Source: Candidatus Hydrogenedentota bacterium (lineage in GTDB: Bacteria > Hydrogenedentota > Hydrogenedentia > Hydrogenedentales > CAITNO01). Taken from it: a stretch of 11,962 nt of DNA. The notes under the pieces are model-generated. The model had not been told where the DNA came from. It did not search any database and worked only from the letters and a program-made list of their open reading frames with translations. Each line of letters begins with the position of its first letter. Within the stretch, counting starts at the first letter, position 1. Shown in pieces: positions 6,649 through 11,962 of the stretch. The DNA is taken from contig JAKLHG010000065.1 in the NCBI GenBank assembly GCA_022710255.1, positions 1 to 11,962 of the forward strand. The letters run 5' to 3'. The position numbers and the translations under genes were made by a program.

Positions 6649-7956
6649 CTATACGGTTTTGCGGCCGATGCTGTAGTAACGGAACCCATGGGATTGCATA
6701 ATGGCGGGCGTATACAGGTTGCGCCCGTCAAAAATCACTTTTTCGCGCATCAGTTCTCCCATGCGCGCATAGTCGGGACGCCGGAACTCGTTCCACTCGG
6801 TCATGATAATCAGCCCGTCCGCGCCCTCGAGCGCGGGATAATATTTGGAGGCGATGGTGATGGAGTCTCCGTAGCGCTCGCCCAGTTTCCCGGCTGCGAC
6901 CGGGTCGTACACCGTCACGGCCGCGCCGGCCCGGCACAATCCGTCGATAATATACAGGGCAGGGGCGCCGCGCACATCGTCCGTGCGTGCTTTGAAACTG
7001 GCGCCCCACAGGGTCAGCCGTTTTTCGCGGATAGTATCACCATAATGATCGAGAATCTGCCGGAGAAACCGCGCGCGGCGGTTTTCATTAACGGTGCGGA
7101 TGGCCGTCAGCAGTTCGTGGGGAATATGGTTTTCCCCTGCCAGGCGTTCGCAGACGGCCAGGTCGCGGGGCAGCCCCGAGCCGCCGAACCCGATGCCCGG
7201 GAATAGAAACGTAGGCCCGATGCGTACATCGGAACCGACGGCTTCGCGCACTTCCGCGATGTCGGCATCGTACTCCTCGCATATGTCGGCCATCTGGTTC
7301 ATGAGGGAAATGCGCGCCGCCAGCATGACATTGGTGGCGTACTTGGCCATTTCTGCGCTGCGTGGGCTCATGACCAGCAACGGCTTGCCCGTTCTCAGGA
7401 AGGGGCCGTACATTTCCTTCATGATTTCGTTCACGCGGATTTCCCGGCAGCCGATAATAACCCGATCCGGGCGCAGAAAATCGTCCACCGCCGAACCTTC
7501 CTTCATAAAATCAGGGTTGACCACCACATCGGCCGGATGCCCGGTATGTTCGTGGAGGATCCCCTCGATTTCGTCGGCTGTGCCCGGCGGGCAGGTGCAC
7601 TTGTTTACAACAATGCGATACCCGTCCATGACCCCGGCAATCTGGCGCACCACTTCGAACAGGCCGGACAGGTCCGTGCGCCCTTGCTCGTCCGCGGGCG
7701 TGCCTATGCATAAAAATATCATCAGGCTGTCCCGGACCGCCTCTGCAAGATTGGAGGTGAACGAAAGCCGTTCCTCCTCCATGTTGCGGATGATGAGTTC
7801 TTCCAGCCCGGGTTCATGAATGGGGGTGACGCCTTGTTTCAACAGCGCGATGCGGTCCGCGTTCCTGTCCATGCAGACGACGCGGTGCCCGTTTTCAGCG
7901 AAACAGGTGCCCGTTACCAGTCCCTGATAACCCGTTCCAAGTATGGCGATTTTCAT
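6649..7956 (-). CDS. UDP-glucose/GDP-mannose dehydrogenase-family protein lacking the catalytic cysteine
   Basis: 435 residues, the normal length. The N-terminal Rossmann fold begins MKIAILGTGYQG. The central helix has Lys205 and Asn209 (EMAKYATNVMLAARIS), and the C-terminal domain shows LWGASFKARTDDVRGAPAL and TEWNEFRRPD. Normal members oxidise a UDP- or GDP-hexose twice with NAD+ to the uronic acid through a thioester on the cysteine of GGSCFPKD. Here the segment reads GGSGLPRD: residue 261 is Gly (codon at 7174-7176), while Asp265 is kept. The NPEF glutamate is Asp149, with Glu153 conserved. The start at 7956 is chosen because the fold begins there and AAGGA precedes it by 11 nt; the open frame extends upstream to 8127 without family similarity. 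The protein is probably folded, but its chemistry cannot be the standard four-electron route. Confidence 0.9.
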   Translation of the reverse strand: MKIAILGTGYQGLVTGTCFAENGHRVVCMDRNADRIALLKQGVTPIHEPGLEELIIRNMEEERLSFTSNLAEAVRDSLMIFLCIGTPADEQGRTDLSGLFEVVRQIAGVMDGYRIVVNKCTCPPGTADEIEGILHEHTGHPADVVVNPDFMKEGSAVDDFLRPDRVIIGCREIRVNEIMKEMYGPFLRTGKPLLVMSPRSAEMAKYATNVMLAARISLMNQMADICEEYDADIAEVREAVGSDVRIGPTFLFPGIGFGGSGLPRDLAVCERLAGENHIPHELLTAIRTVNENRRARFLRQILDHYGDTIREKRLTLWGASFKARTDDVRGAPALYIIDGLCRAGAAVTVYDPVAAGKLGERYGDSITIASKYYPALEGADGLIIMTEWNEFRRPDYARMGELMREKVIFDGRNLYTPAIMQSHGFRYYSIGRKTV

Positions 7957-8073
7957 AGATATACACGTCCTTAAACACCCGGCAACCCCGGAGCGTCCCC
8001 TTTGGGAGTACCCCGGCGCCTCACCGACCATACTAACAGGAAATCGCGAAAGGGTGCAATGTATTTCTTGAAA

Positions 8074-8099
8074 GTTCCGGGGACAGTATACTCGATTAC
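8074..8099. repeat. GGGGACAGTATAC-type interspersed motif
   Basis: The sequence around 8078-8092, CCGGGGACAGTATACT, resembles the short conserved blocks often found beside REP-associated tyrosine transposases in environmental bacteria. There is no transposase gene near it here. It lies in the 224-bp gap upstream of the dehydrogenase, where I see only a weak promoter candidate (TTGCAC, 18 bp, TAGTAT on the minus strand). Confidence 0.25.
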
Positions 8100-8149
8100 T
8101 TGCGAATATAACTTCAAAAAGTGCCAATCTGGATTCCGAAATAGCATTT

Positions 8150-8170
8150 AAAAAACCTGTCGGGATCAGG
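8150..8170 (-). terminator. Short hairpin plus T-run after the DUF4143 ATPase gene
   Basis: On the minus strand, CCTG-ATCCCGA-CAGG is followed directly by six T residues, 10 nt past the TAA of the ATPase gene. The stem is only four base pairs, so it would be a weak intrinsic terminator, but the position and T-run fit. Confidence 0.45.
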
Positions 8171-8180
8171 AAATCTGAGG

Positions 8181-9317
8181 TTATAGGGCGCCTGCAAACT
8201 CCGCGAGGGGCACCACGGTTACCTTGTCCGCGAGAGGATACCGTTTCTCGCCCGGGTATACTACGTACAATTCATCCAGTTTTAAGTCGGTCATTGCGAC
8301 ACGCATGGACGGCGTCAACGTGGGCGCGTCCGCGCGCTTGCATTCCACGCCGATGCGGTGGCCTCTCTTGAAGAGCAGGAGGTCCAATTCAGCCCCATTG
8401 TAGGTGGCCCAGTAATAGGCATCGTCCGGCTGAAGCGCCTTGAGCGCCTCTTCAACGGCGTATCCTTCCCAGGAGGCGCCCACTTTGGGATGATGCTCCA
8501 AGTCGCGCCGGCTGCCGATACCCAGCAGCGCATGGAGCAGGCCGCTGTCGCGCACATAGACTTTTGGCGCCTTGACCTGGCGTTTGCCCAGATTCTCATG
8601 CCAGGGCGGCAACTGCCGTATCATGAACACGCCGGTCATCAGGTCAAGATAGCGGCGCACGGTGGACTCGTTGACGGCCAGGGCCCGGGCAAGTTCGGCG
8701 GCATTCCATATTTGGCCATGATAGTGGGCCATCATACTCCAGAAGCGCCGCAAGGTTACGGCAGGAATGGTAACGCCCAGCTGCGGCAGGTCCCGTTCCA
8801 GGAAGCTTTGCAGAAATTGACGGCGCCAGAGGAGCGAGGCTGTTTCGGTACGGGCCGTGTAGGATAAGGGAAAACCGCCCCGCAGCCAATGGCGGGACTG
8901 GGCCGCCGCGCCGAGATCGGCCAGGCGGAAGCCTTCGAGCGGCACCGTTTCCAGGTGTCCGGCCAGGGTTTCCGAGGATTGTTTCAATAAGTCCGGCGAG
9001 GCGCTTCCGAGGATGAGAAAACGTGCGCGAAGCGGCTTGCGGTCGGCGAGGACCCGCAACAAAGGGAACAGGTCGGGACGGCGCTGGATTTCGTCTATCA
9101 CGATCAGTCCCTTTAGGGGACGTAATGTCGTGTCCGGTTCGGAAAGACGGGCAAGGCTTGCCGGGTCCTCCAGGTCAAAGTAGTTGAGCGACTCCACGGG
9201 CACGAAGTGTCGCGCCAGCGTTGTCTTACCGCATTGGCGCGGTCCCAGCAACGCCACAATACGGCTGCGCTTCAGGGCCGTTTGAATGCGTTTGCTATCA
9301 ATCGTGCGGTGTATCAT
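8181..9317 (-). CDS. AAA ATPase with C-terminal DUF4143 (nuclease-like) domain
   Basis: 378 residues, typical of the large and poorly understood ATP-binding/DUF4143 family. Walker A is GPRQCGKTT (25-33), Walker B is LIVIDEIQRRPDLF (71-84) and the next strand is LILGSASPDLL (101-111). A helix-turn-helix-like segment (AELARALAVNESTVRRYLDLM, 207-227) precedes the DUF4143 region: KVYVRDSGLLHALL (252-265), SWEGYAVEEAL (282-292) and ELDLLL ... GVECKR (310-328), which has the look of a PD-(D/E)xK core. Family members are common beside toxin-antitoxin and mobile loci; no reaction is established. I choose the ATG at 9317 because a good promoter places the transcription start on it; the in-frame ATG at 9335 lies upstream of the -10 box. 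Confidence 0.9.
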   Translation of the reverse strand: MIHRTIDSKRIQTALKRSRIVALLGPRQCGKTTLARHFVPVESLNYFDLEDPASLARLSEPDTTLRPLKGLIVIDEIQRRPDLFPLLRVLADRKPLRARFLILGSASPDLLKQSSETLAGHLETVPLEGFRLADLGAAAQSRHWLRGGFPLSYTARTETASLLWRRQFLQSFLERDLPQLGVTIPAVTLRRFWSMMAHYHGQIWNAAELARALAVNESTVRRYLDLMTGVFMIRQLPPWHENLGKRQVKAPKVYVRDSGLLHALLGIGSRRDLEHHPKVGASWEGYAVEEALKALQPDDAYYWATYNGAELDLLLFKRGHRIGVECKRADAPTLTPSMRVAMTDLKLDELYVVYPGEKRYPLADKVTVVPLAEFAGAL

Positions 9318-9323
9318 GCGGAT

Positions 9324-9368
9324 AGTATATACCATGAATATCCTGCAGGCAATACGGGATATTCATGG
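9324..9368 (-). promoter_or_regulatory. Promoter and 12-bp inverted repeat of the DUF4143 ATPase gene
   Basis: On the minus strand, TTGCCT (-35, 9347-9352), a 17-bp spacer and TATACT (-10, 9324-9329) precede the ATG at 9317 by 6 nt, predicting a leaderless mRNA. A perfect 12-bp inverted repeat, CCATGAATATCC (9332-9343) and GGATATTCATGG (9357-9368) with a 13-nt spacer, encloses the -35 box. It looks like an operator for an autorepressor, and the helix-turn-helix in the ATPase itself is one candidate; that link is inference. Confidence 0.65.
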
Positions 9369-9550
9369 AAAGGTTCGGGGCGACCGCAGGCGGAATTGCC
9401 TGTTCATTTTTGGCACGTCTTCCCAAGACAACCCCAACTTCTGAAAATACCCCGCAAAAACGGACAGGAAATCTGGTGAATCGGATGTCAGGCATCCACA
9501 AGAAGTAAATCTAAAAACGGCTGTTAACGCGAAAAAAAACCTCTTAAAAG

Positions 9551-9646
9551 AAAGGACCGAAAGGACTTAAAGGACGTAAAGTACGCACCCCCCCGGGAGA
9601 ACGTTCTACTGTCCTTTTGGTCGTTTATGTTCTTTAAGTCTGTTCG
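9551..9646. repeat. Inverted pair of 9-nt-period AAAGGACNN arrays
   Basis: Positions 9551-9586 read as four 9-mers: AAAGGACCG, AAAGGACTT, AAAGGACGT and AAAGTACGC. Positions 9611-9646 read GTCCTTTTG, GTCGTTTAT, GTTCTTTAA and GTCTGTTCG, the same 9-nt pattern reverse-complemented and more diverged. A 24-nt centre with a run of seven C separates them. No protein product is evident. The symmetry suggests a foldable intergenic element. Confidence 0.65.
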
Positions 9647-9712
9647 GAAGCCAGGGACAGTCCCGTCTCGCTTCGCTCGCTTGCGACAGTCCCTGCGTTC
9701 CGAACTTTTTTT
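9642..9712 (+). terminator. Long palindrome followed by seven T residues
   Basis: Seventeen-base arms (9642-9658 and 9689-9705), beginning GTTCGGAA and ending TTCCGAAC with two mismatches inside, enclose a 30-nt loop. The loop has its own GGGACAGTCCC palindrome and a CGCTTCGCTCGCTT stretch. Seven T residues (9706-9712) follow on the plus strand. The shape fits a strong plus-strand intrinsic terminator, although no plus-strand gene upstream needs one, so it may be a mobile palindromic element. Confidence 0.5.
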
Positions 9713-10029
9713 CAGGGCAGCATTGCGCACATGGAAATGTCTTATGTTCGCTGCCCCGGGTTCTTGTTTTGGCGACGCAACGCGTCACGTGCTGAATTAG
9801 CCGCCGCCATCGCCACGGCCTTTGAATACAACGTCCCCGTCAGGGTCGCTCTGCTCCAGCTGGTCGAGAGTCGCTTGCGGTTCCCTTTGAACACAGTTCA
9901 AACGGTGCCGTCGGGCATGAAGCCTTTCTTGGGCTGAGTCCTTTCGAGGAGATTCGAATAATTTCACGTTCCCACGTTATTCGTCCCTGGCCGGTTGCTT
10001 CAGTGCTTGCGCCCCGCCCTCGCGCGATG

Positions 10030-10057
10030 AAACAAAAGAGCCGCAATGGCTTGCGGC
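10030..10057 (-). terminator. Intrinsic terminator on the minus strand
   Basis: Read on the minus strand, GCCGCAA-GCCA-TTGCGGC (10040-10057) is a perfect 7-bp, GC-rich stem with a 4-nt loop, followed directly by TCTTTTGTTT. It lies about 310-330 nt downstream of the extended -10 promoter at 10369-10377, closing a putative short transcript. Confidence 0.65.
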
Positions 10058-10172
10058 GGGTTGGAAAACCTTTTCACCACATACGCACGTCAAACCGCCG
10101 CATCCTGTCCATCACGGCTCACCTTCGCGGGCCTTTCCTGCGCGCACTTGACCGCACTGGCTCTCAAGGCGC

Positions 10173-10364
10173 TTACAACGCCACCGTCCCAACAGGGGAC
10201 ACTTGCAGGGCGCGCCGGGTTTCGACCCCAGCTGTCGCCACGACTCCCGTCGTAGGCGCAGCCTTTTCAGGGAAACGCTCCAATGCCCCGCGTGGCACGT
10301 CTCCTTTAATTACCCAACCTACTTTCATGCGGGTGATGCCGCACGGAACCTTGTTGCGTTCCAT
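10173..10364 (-). CDS. Possible 63-residue small protein, unrecognised
   Basis: The frame starts at the ATG 4 nt after a consensus TATAAT box and ends at TAA, inside a putative transcript of about 330 nt. The product begins MERNKVPCGITRMKVGWV and is basic in its N-terminal half, then Ala/Val/Thr-rich, with no signal peptide, membrane span or motif I know. There is no ribosome binding site, so it would have to be translated leaderless. The alternative is that the transcript is a non-coding RNA and the frame is chance: the G+C-rich sequence leaves several frames open here, and the message continues about 140 nt past the stop before the terminator. Confidence 0.28.
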   Translation of the reverse strand: MERNKVPCGITRMKVGWVIKGDVPRGALERFPEKAAPTTGVVATAGVETRRALQVSPVGTVAL

Positions 10365-10368
10365 AGGT

Positions 10369-10377
10369 ATTATACCA
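10369..10377 (-). promoter_or_regulatory. Extended -10 promoter, minus strand
   Basis: TGGTATAAT on the minus strand is a perfect -10 hexamer (10369-10374) with the TGn extension. The -35 region is poor (GCTTGA at 16 bp), as extended -10 promoters tolerate. It would drive leftward transcription into the gene-poor region toward the terminator at 10030-10057. Confidence 0.6.
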
Positions 10378-10395
10378 CAGGTTTTGAAAATCAAG

Positions 10396-10421
10396 CCCCT
10401 TTAAATTACGATTTAACGGGG
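10396..10421. promoter_or_regulatory. Near-perfect inverted repeat between divergent units
   Basis: CCCCTTTAAA (10396-10405) and TTTAACGGGG (10412-10421) pair at nine of ten positions across a 6-nt loop. The palindrome lies about 20 bp upstream of the leftward -10 box and 54 bp before the rightward ATPase start. A weak rightward promoter (TGATACATT around 10427-10435) overlaps its downstream side. It could be a shared operator; no regulator is identified. Confidence 0.4.
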
Positions 10422-10475
10422 TTCTGTGATACATTTAGACGGATGAAGTTTTCCATCAGCTACGGGGAGCGGTAG

Positions 10476-11207
10476 ATGAAACATCTAGACGCAAAACATT
10501 ATCTGCTTCGTATCAGCATTAACCACGATAAAGTCCCTTCATTCGAGGAATATCCCTACTGCCTCTCGGTTTGCCGCAATATGAAGGACCTGGTATTTCA
10601 CCCTTCGGTGACCTTTCTGGTGGGGGAAAATGGAACGGGTAAATCTACGCTGCTTGAAGCCATTGCCGTAGCCATGGGCTTTAATGCCGAAGGCGGCTCG
10701 CGCAATTTCCGGTTCTCAACCCGGGTAAGCCATTCCCCCCTTCACGAAGCGCTTACGGTTCAACGCGGGCTGAAGCGTCCCCGGGACGGATTCTTTTTGC
10801 GGGCGGAAAGTTTCTATAACGTGGCAACCGAATTTGACCATCTTGGGGCGCAAGGTTAAGGCGAAAAATCCCTGCATGAATTGTCCCATGGTGAATCCTT
10901 TATGGCCCTGGTCATGGAACGCTTCTTCGGGAATGGCCTTTATATTCTTGATGAACCGGAGGTCGCCCTTTCCCCCAACCGGCAACTGGCCCTTCTGGCC
11001 CGCATGCACGACCTGGTGCGGGATGCGTCTCAGTTCATTATCGCCACCCATTCGCCCATTCTGATGGCCTATCCAAACGCCGTTATCTATACTTTGGAAA
11101 ATGAGACCGTTCAAAAAATTGACTATACGGATACGGAGCATTTTGTCGTAACAAAGCAATTTCTAAACAACCATGAAGAGGTGCTGGATGCGTTGTTACG
11201 AGAATGA
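10476..11207 (+). pseudogene. COG3910-like AAA/ABC-type ATPase with an in-frame nonsense codon
   Basis: One continuous frame of 244 codons encodes a predicted ATPase of the usual size (about 243 residues), but codon 128 (10857-10859) is TAA. Before it are Walker A GENGTGKST (50-58) and FFLRAESFYNVATE (106-119). After it come the signature LSHGES (136-141), Walker B GLYILDEPE (154-162) and the switch ATHSP (190-194), all intact and in the same phase. Relatives, as I remember them, have Tyr just before the GxxSLHE stretch, so one base change (TAC or TAT to TAA) explains it. The start has GGGGAG 6 nt upstream (10464-10469) and directly abuts a 10-codon ORF (10443-10475, MKFSISYGER). A second polypeptide from the TTG at 10881 would lack Walker A. 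Recent inactivation, sequencing error or stop readthrough are the options. Confidence 0.82.
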
Positions 11208-11297
11208 CAGGGGTGATATATAGTAACCGTGTATGGGACCTGGTCGAACCGGTGGTTCACCCCACCTTGTTGTCCCGACCTGGATTCTGTCTTTTCT

Positions 11298-11320
11298 GCC
11301 GGGGGTTCCGGCCTCTTCCT
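11298..11320 (+). terminator. Weak hairpin between the convergent ATPase and higA genes
   Basis: GCCGG-GGGTT-CCGGC (11298-11312) is followed by CTCTTCCTTATCTT, a pyrimidine-rich but not T-only tail. It lies 90 bp after the plus-strand ATPase and just beyond the end of higA, where a terminator between convergent genes is expected. Weak evidence. Confidence 0.3.
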
Positions 11321-11324
11321 TATC

Positions 11325-11642
11325 TTACGACGAAACAGGTGCAGGGTGGCTGCGTTGCGCCCATGGCGTAATGTTGGCAAGGGTAGTTTCAAGTGCATCT
11401 TTGGTATTGGCGGCGTCATAATCCAACTGCAGCCCCGTCCAGAAATCCTCAGACATCCCGAAAAATCGGGAGAGGCGTAGACCTGTATCCGTCGTTACGG
11501 CACGCTTGCCCGCCACAATTTCCCCGATGCGCCGTTGCGGTACGCCAATTTCCTTCGCTAATCGGTATTGCGAGATTCCCATCGGTTTGAGAAACTCCTC
11601 CATCAGGATCTCGCCTGGGTGAGGGTAAGGAACTTTTCGCAT
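11325..11642 (-). CDS. higA: HigA-type XRE antitoxin
   Basis: 105 residues. The opening YPHPGEILMEEFLKPMGISQ is the HigA/VapI signature, followed by the helix-turn-helix YRLAKEIGVPQRRIGEIVAGK (26-46) and LRLSRFFGMSEDFWTGLQ. HigA binds and neutralises the HigB ribonuclease and represses the operon. It is the second gene, 12 nt after higB, with GGAG 7 nt before the ATG (11650-11653), the typical reversed toxin-first order of hig loci. It appears intact. Confidence 0.94.
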   Translation of the reverse strand: MRKVPYPHPGEILMEEFLKPMGISQYRLAKEIGVPQRRIGEIVAGKRAVTTDTGLRLSRFFGMSEDFWTGLQLDYDAANTKDALETTLANITPWAQRSHPAPVSS

Positions 11643-11654
11643 ACTATTTCTCCA

Positions 11655-11936
11655 TCAATGATAGTCAACGATTTCAACGTCTTTCGGTCCTTCGGGTGTC
11701 CATACGAAACATATACGATAACGGTCGTTAATGCGAAGGCTATACTGTCCTGCCCGATCCCCGCGCAAAGATTCGAGATGGTTACCCGGCGGTACACGCA
11801 AGTCTTCGAGCACTGCGGCACGGTTCAGCATGGCCAACTTACGCATGGCGGCAGATTCAATATGCACAAACAACCTGACCCGTTGTCCCAAAAAGAATTT
11901 CCGGGTATCGGCGCTCTTAAACGATCGTATTGCCAT
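11655..11936 (-). CDS. higB: HigB-type mRNA-cleaving toxin (RelE/ParE superfamily)
   Basis: 93 residues, the usual size. The start MAIRSFKSADTRKFF and the run LEDLRVPPGNHLESL, then GDRAGQYSLRINDRYRICF and PKDVEIVDYH, are characteristic of HigB, a ribosome-dependent endoribonuclease held in check by HigA. The basic residues and the terminal HY-type end are kept (Arg68, Arg72, Arg74, His93). It precedes higA with a 12-nt gap. No ribosome binding site is visible before the ATG at 11936, and a TATAGT box lies only 3 nt upstream, so the message may be leaderless or have an unusual start. Confidence 0.94.
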   Translation of the reverse strand: MAIRSFKSADTRKFFLGQRVRLFVHIESAAMRKLAMLNRAAVLEDLRVPPGNHLESLRGDRAGQYSLRINDRYRICFVWTPEGPKDVEIVDYH

Positions 11937-11939
11937 GGA

Positions 11940-11948
11940 ACTATACCA
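11940..11948 (-). promoter_or_regulatory. Possible extended -10 box of higBA
   Basis: On the minus strand TGGTATAGT (11940-11948) gives a five-of-six -10 hexamer with a TGn extension, 3 nt before the higB ATG. The -35 position would fall at the window edge or beyond. The spacing is too short for a start on the A of ATG unless initiation occurs very close to the -10, so this call is tentative. Confidence 0.3.
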
Positions 11949-11962
11949 ACGAAATGCGTTAG

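Larger units (their letters stand above)
9369..10442. other. About 1.1 kb without a confident protein gene
   Basis: The stretch contains a small hairpin CAGGC-GGAATT-GCCTG before a T-rich run (9387-9411), the 9-nt repeat arrays (9551-9646), a long terminator-like palindrome (9642-9712) and many short perfect hairpins. Examples are TTTGAAC-TGT-GTTCAAA (minus strand, 9888-9904) and GACGC-AAC-GCGTC (plus strand, 9775-9787). A terminator and a promoter on the minus strand bracket 10030-10374. Open frames run on both strands in several phases, but none shows a recognisable domain together with a good ribosome binding site. It could be decayed coding sequence, a structured RNA locus or both. Confidence 0.5.

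Noticed and set aside
7992..8024. Terminator or riboswitch in the dehydrogenase leader
   Set aside because: The two CCCCGG blocks are direct rather than inverted repeats, and only a 3-bp CCC/GGG pairing remains.
7957..8127. N-terminal extension of the dehydrogenase frame
   Set aside because: The extra 57 residues have no family similarity, and the Rossmann fold starts exactly at the ATG at 7956.
9551..9646. CRISPR array
   Set aside because: The period is 9 nt with 7-nt conserved units, far too short for repeats and spacers, and there are no cas genes.
9797..9967. 56-residue GTG-start ORF on the minus strand
   Set aside because: It has only a poor GGGA site 4 nt before the GTG and no recognisable motif, and two other frames are open over the same bases; noted only within the gene-poor region.
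10204..10236. tRNA/tmRNA-like stretch (GGGTTTCGACCCC near 10219)
   Set aside because: The stem-loop sizes do not fit a T-arm, no acceptor stem or anticodon arm can be drawn, and tmRNA end sequences are absent.
10881..11207. Independent short ATPase gene starting at the TTG
   Set aside because: It is in the same phase as the upstream half, begins inside the ABC signature region and lacks Walker A; it is the tail of the nonsense-broken gene.

Overview
The window looks like a chromosomal stretch of a Gram-negative-type bacterium of moderately high G+C content. It carries metabolic and chaperone genes mixed with toxin-antitoxin and accessory ATPase genes. I cannot name the taxon from sequence alone. 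The mix of interspersed palindromes and 9-nt AAAGGAC-type repeats makes me think of environmental lineages such as Hydrogenedentota or Planctomycetota/Lentisphaerota; that is a weak inference.

Layout, left to right. Positions 1-1719 (minus) hold the first 573 residues of the disaggregase ClpB, with an imperfect sigma-54-like promoter upstream. A 417-bp gap follows with a pair of near-identical palindromes in opposite orientation. Positions 2137-3650 (minus) are a complete type IV abiE pair: antitoxin AbiEi first, toxin AbiEii overlapping by ATGA. It is driven by a well-formed promoter whose -35 box lies in a 9-bp inverted repeat. Positions 3864-7956 (minus) hold three metabolic genes: an acyl-CoA synthetase-like adenylate-forming enzyme, a double-hotdog MaoC-type hydratase and a UDP-glucose dehydrogenase-family protein lacking the catalytic cysteine. 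Positions 8181-9317 (minus) encode an AAA ATPase with a DUF4143-type C-terminus, again behind a promoter-plus-palindrome module. Positions 9318-10475 are about 1.1 kb with no confident protein gene but rich in repeats, hairpins, a strong extended -10 promoter and an intrinsic terminator. Positions 10476-11207 (plus) are a COG3910-like ATPase broken by a single in-frame TAA. Positions 11325-11936 (minus) are a higB-higA type II toxin-antitoxin pair.

How the genes fit together. The acyl-CoA ligase and MaoC hydratase could act consecutively on acyl-CoA substrates, but the gaps (156 and 175 bp) do not show that they form one operon with the dehydrogenase. The abiE and higBA modules, the DUF4143 ATPase and the decayed ATPase are typical mobile or defence-type accessory genes. 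The two best accessory promoters place the -10 box 6 nt before the ATG, which predicts leaderless mRNAs; the metabolic genes mostly keep Shine-Dalgarno-like sequences. The points most worth a second look are the cysteine-less dehydrogenase, the possible leaderless and autoregulated accessory genes, the nonsense-split ATPase and the putative small transcript at about 10030-10364.
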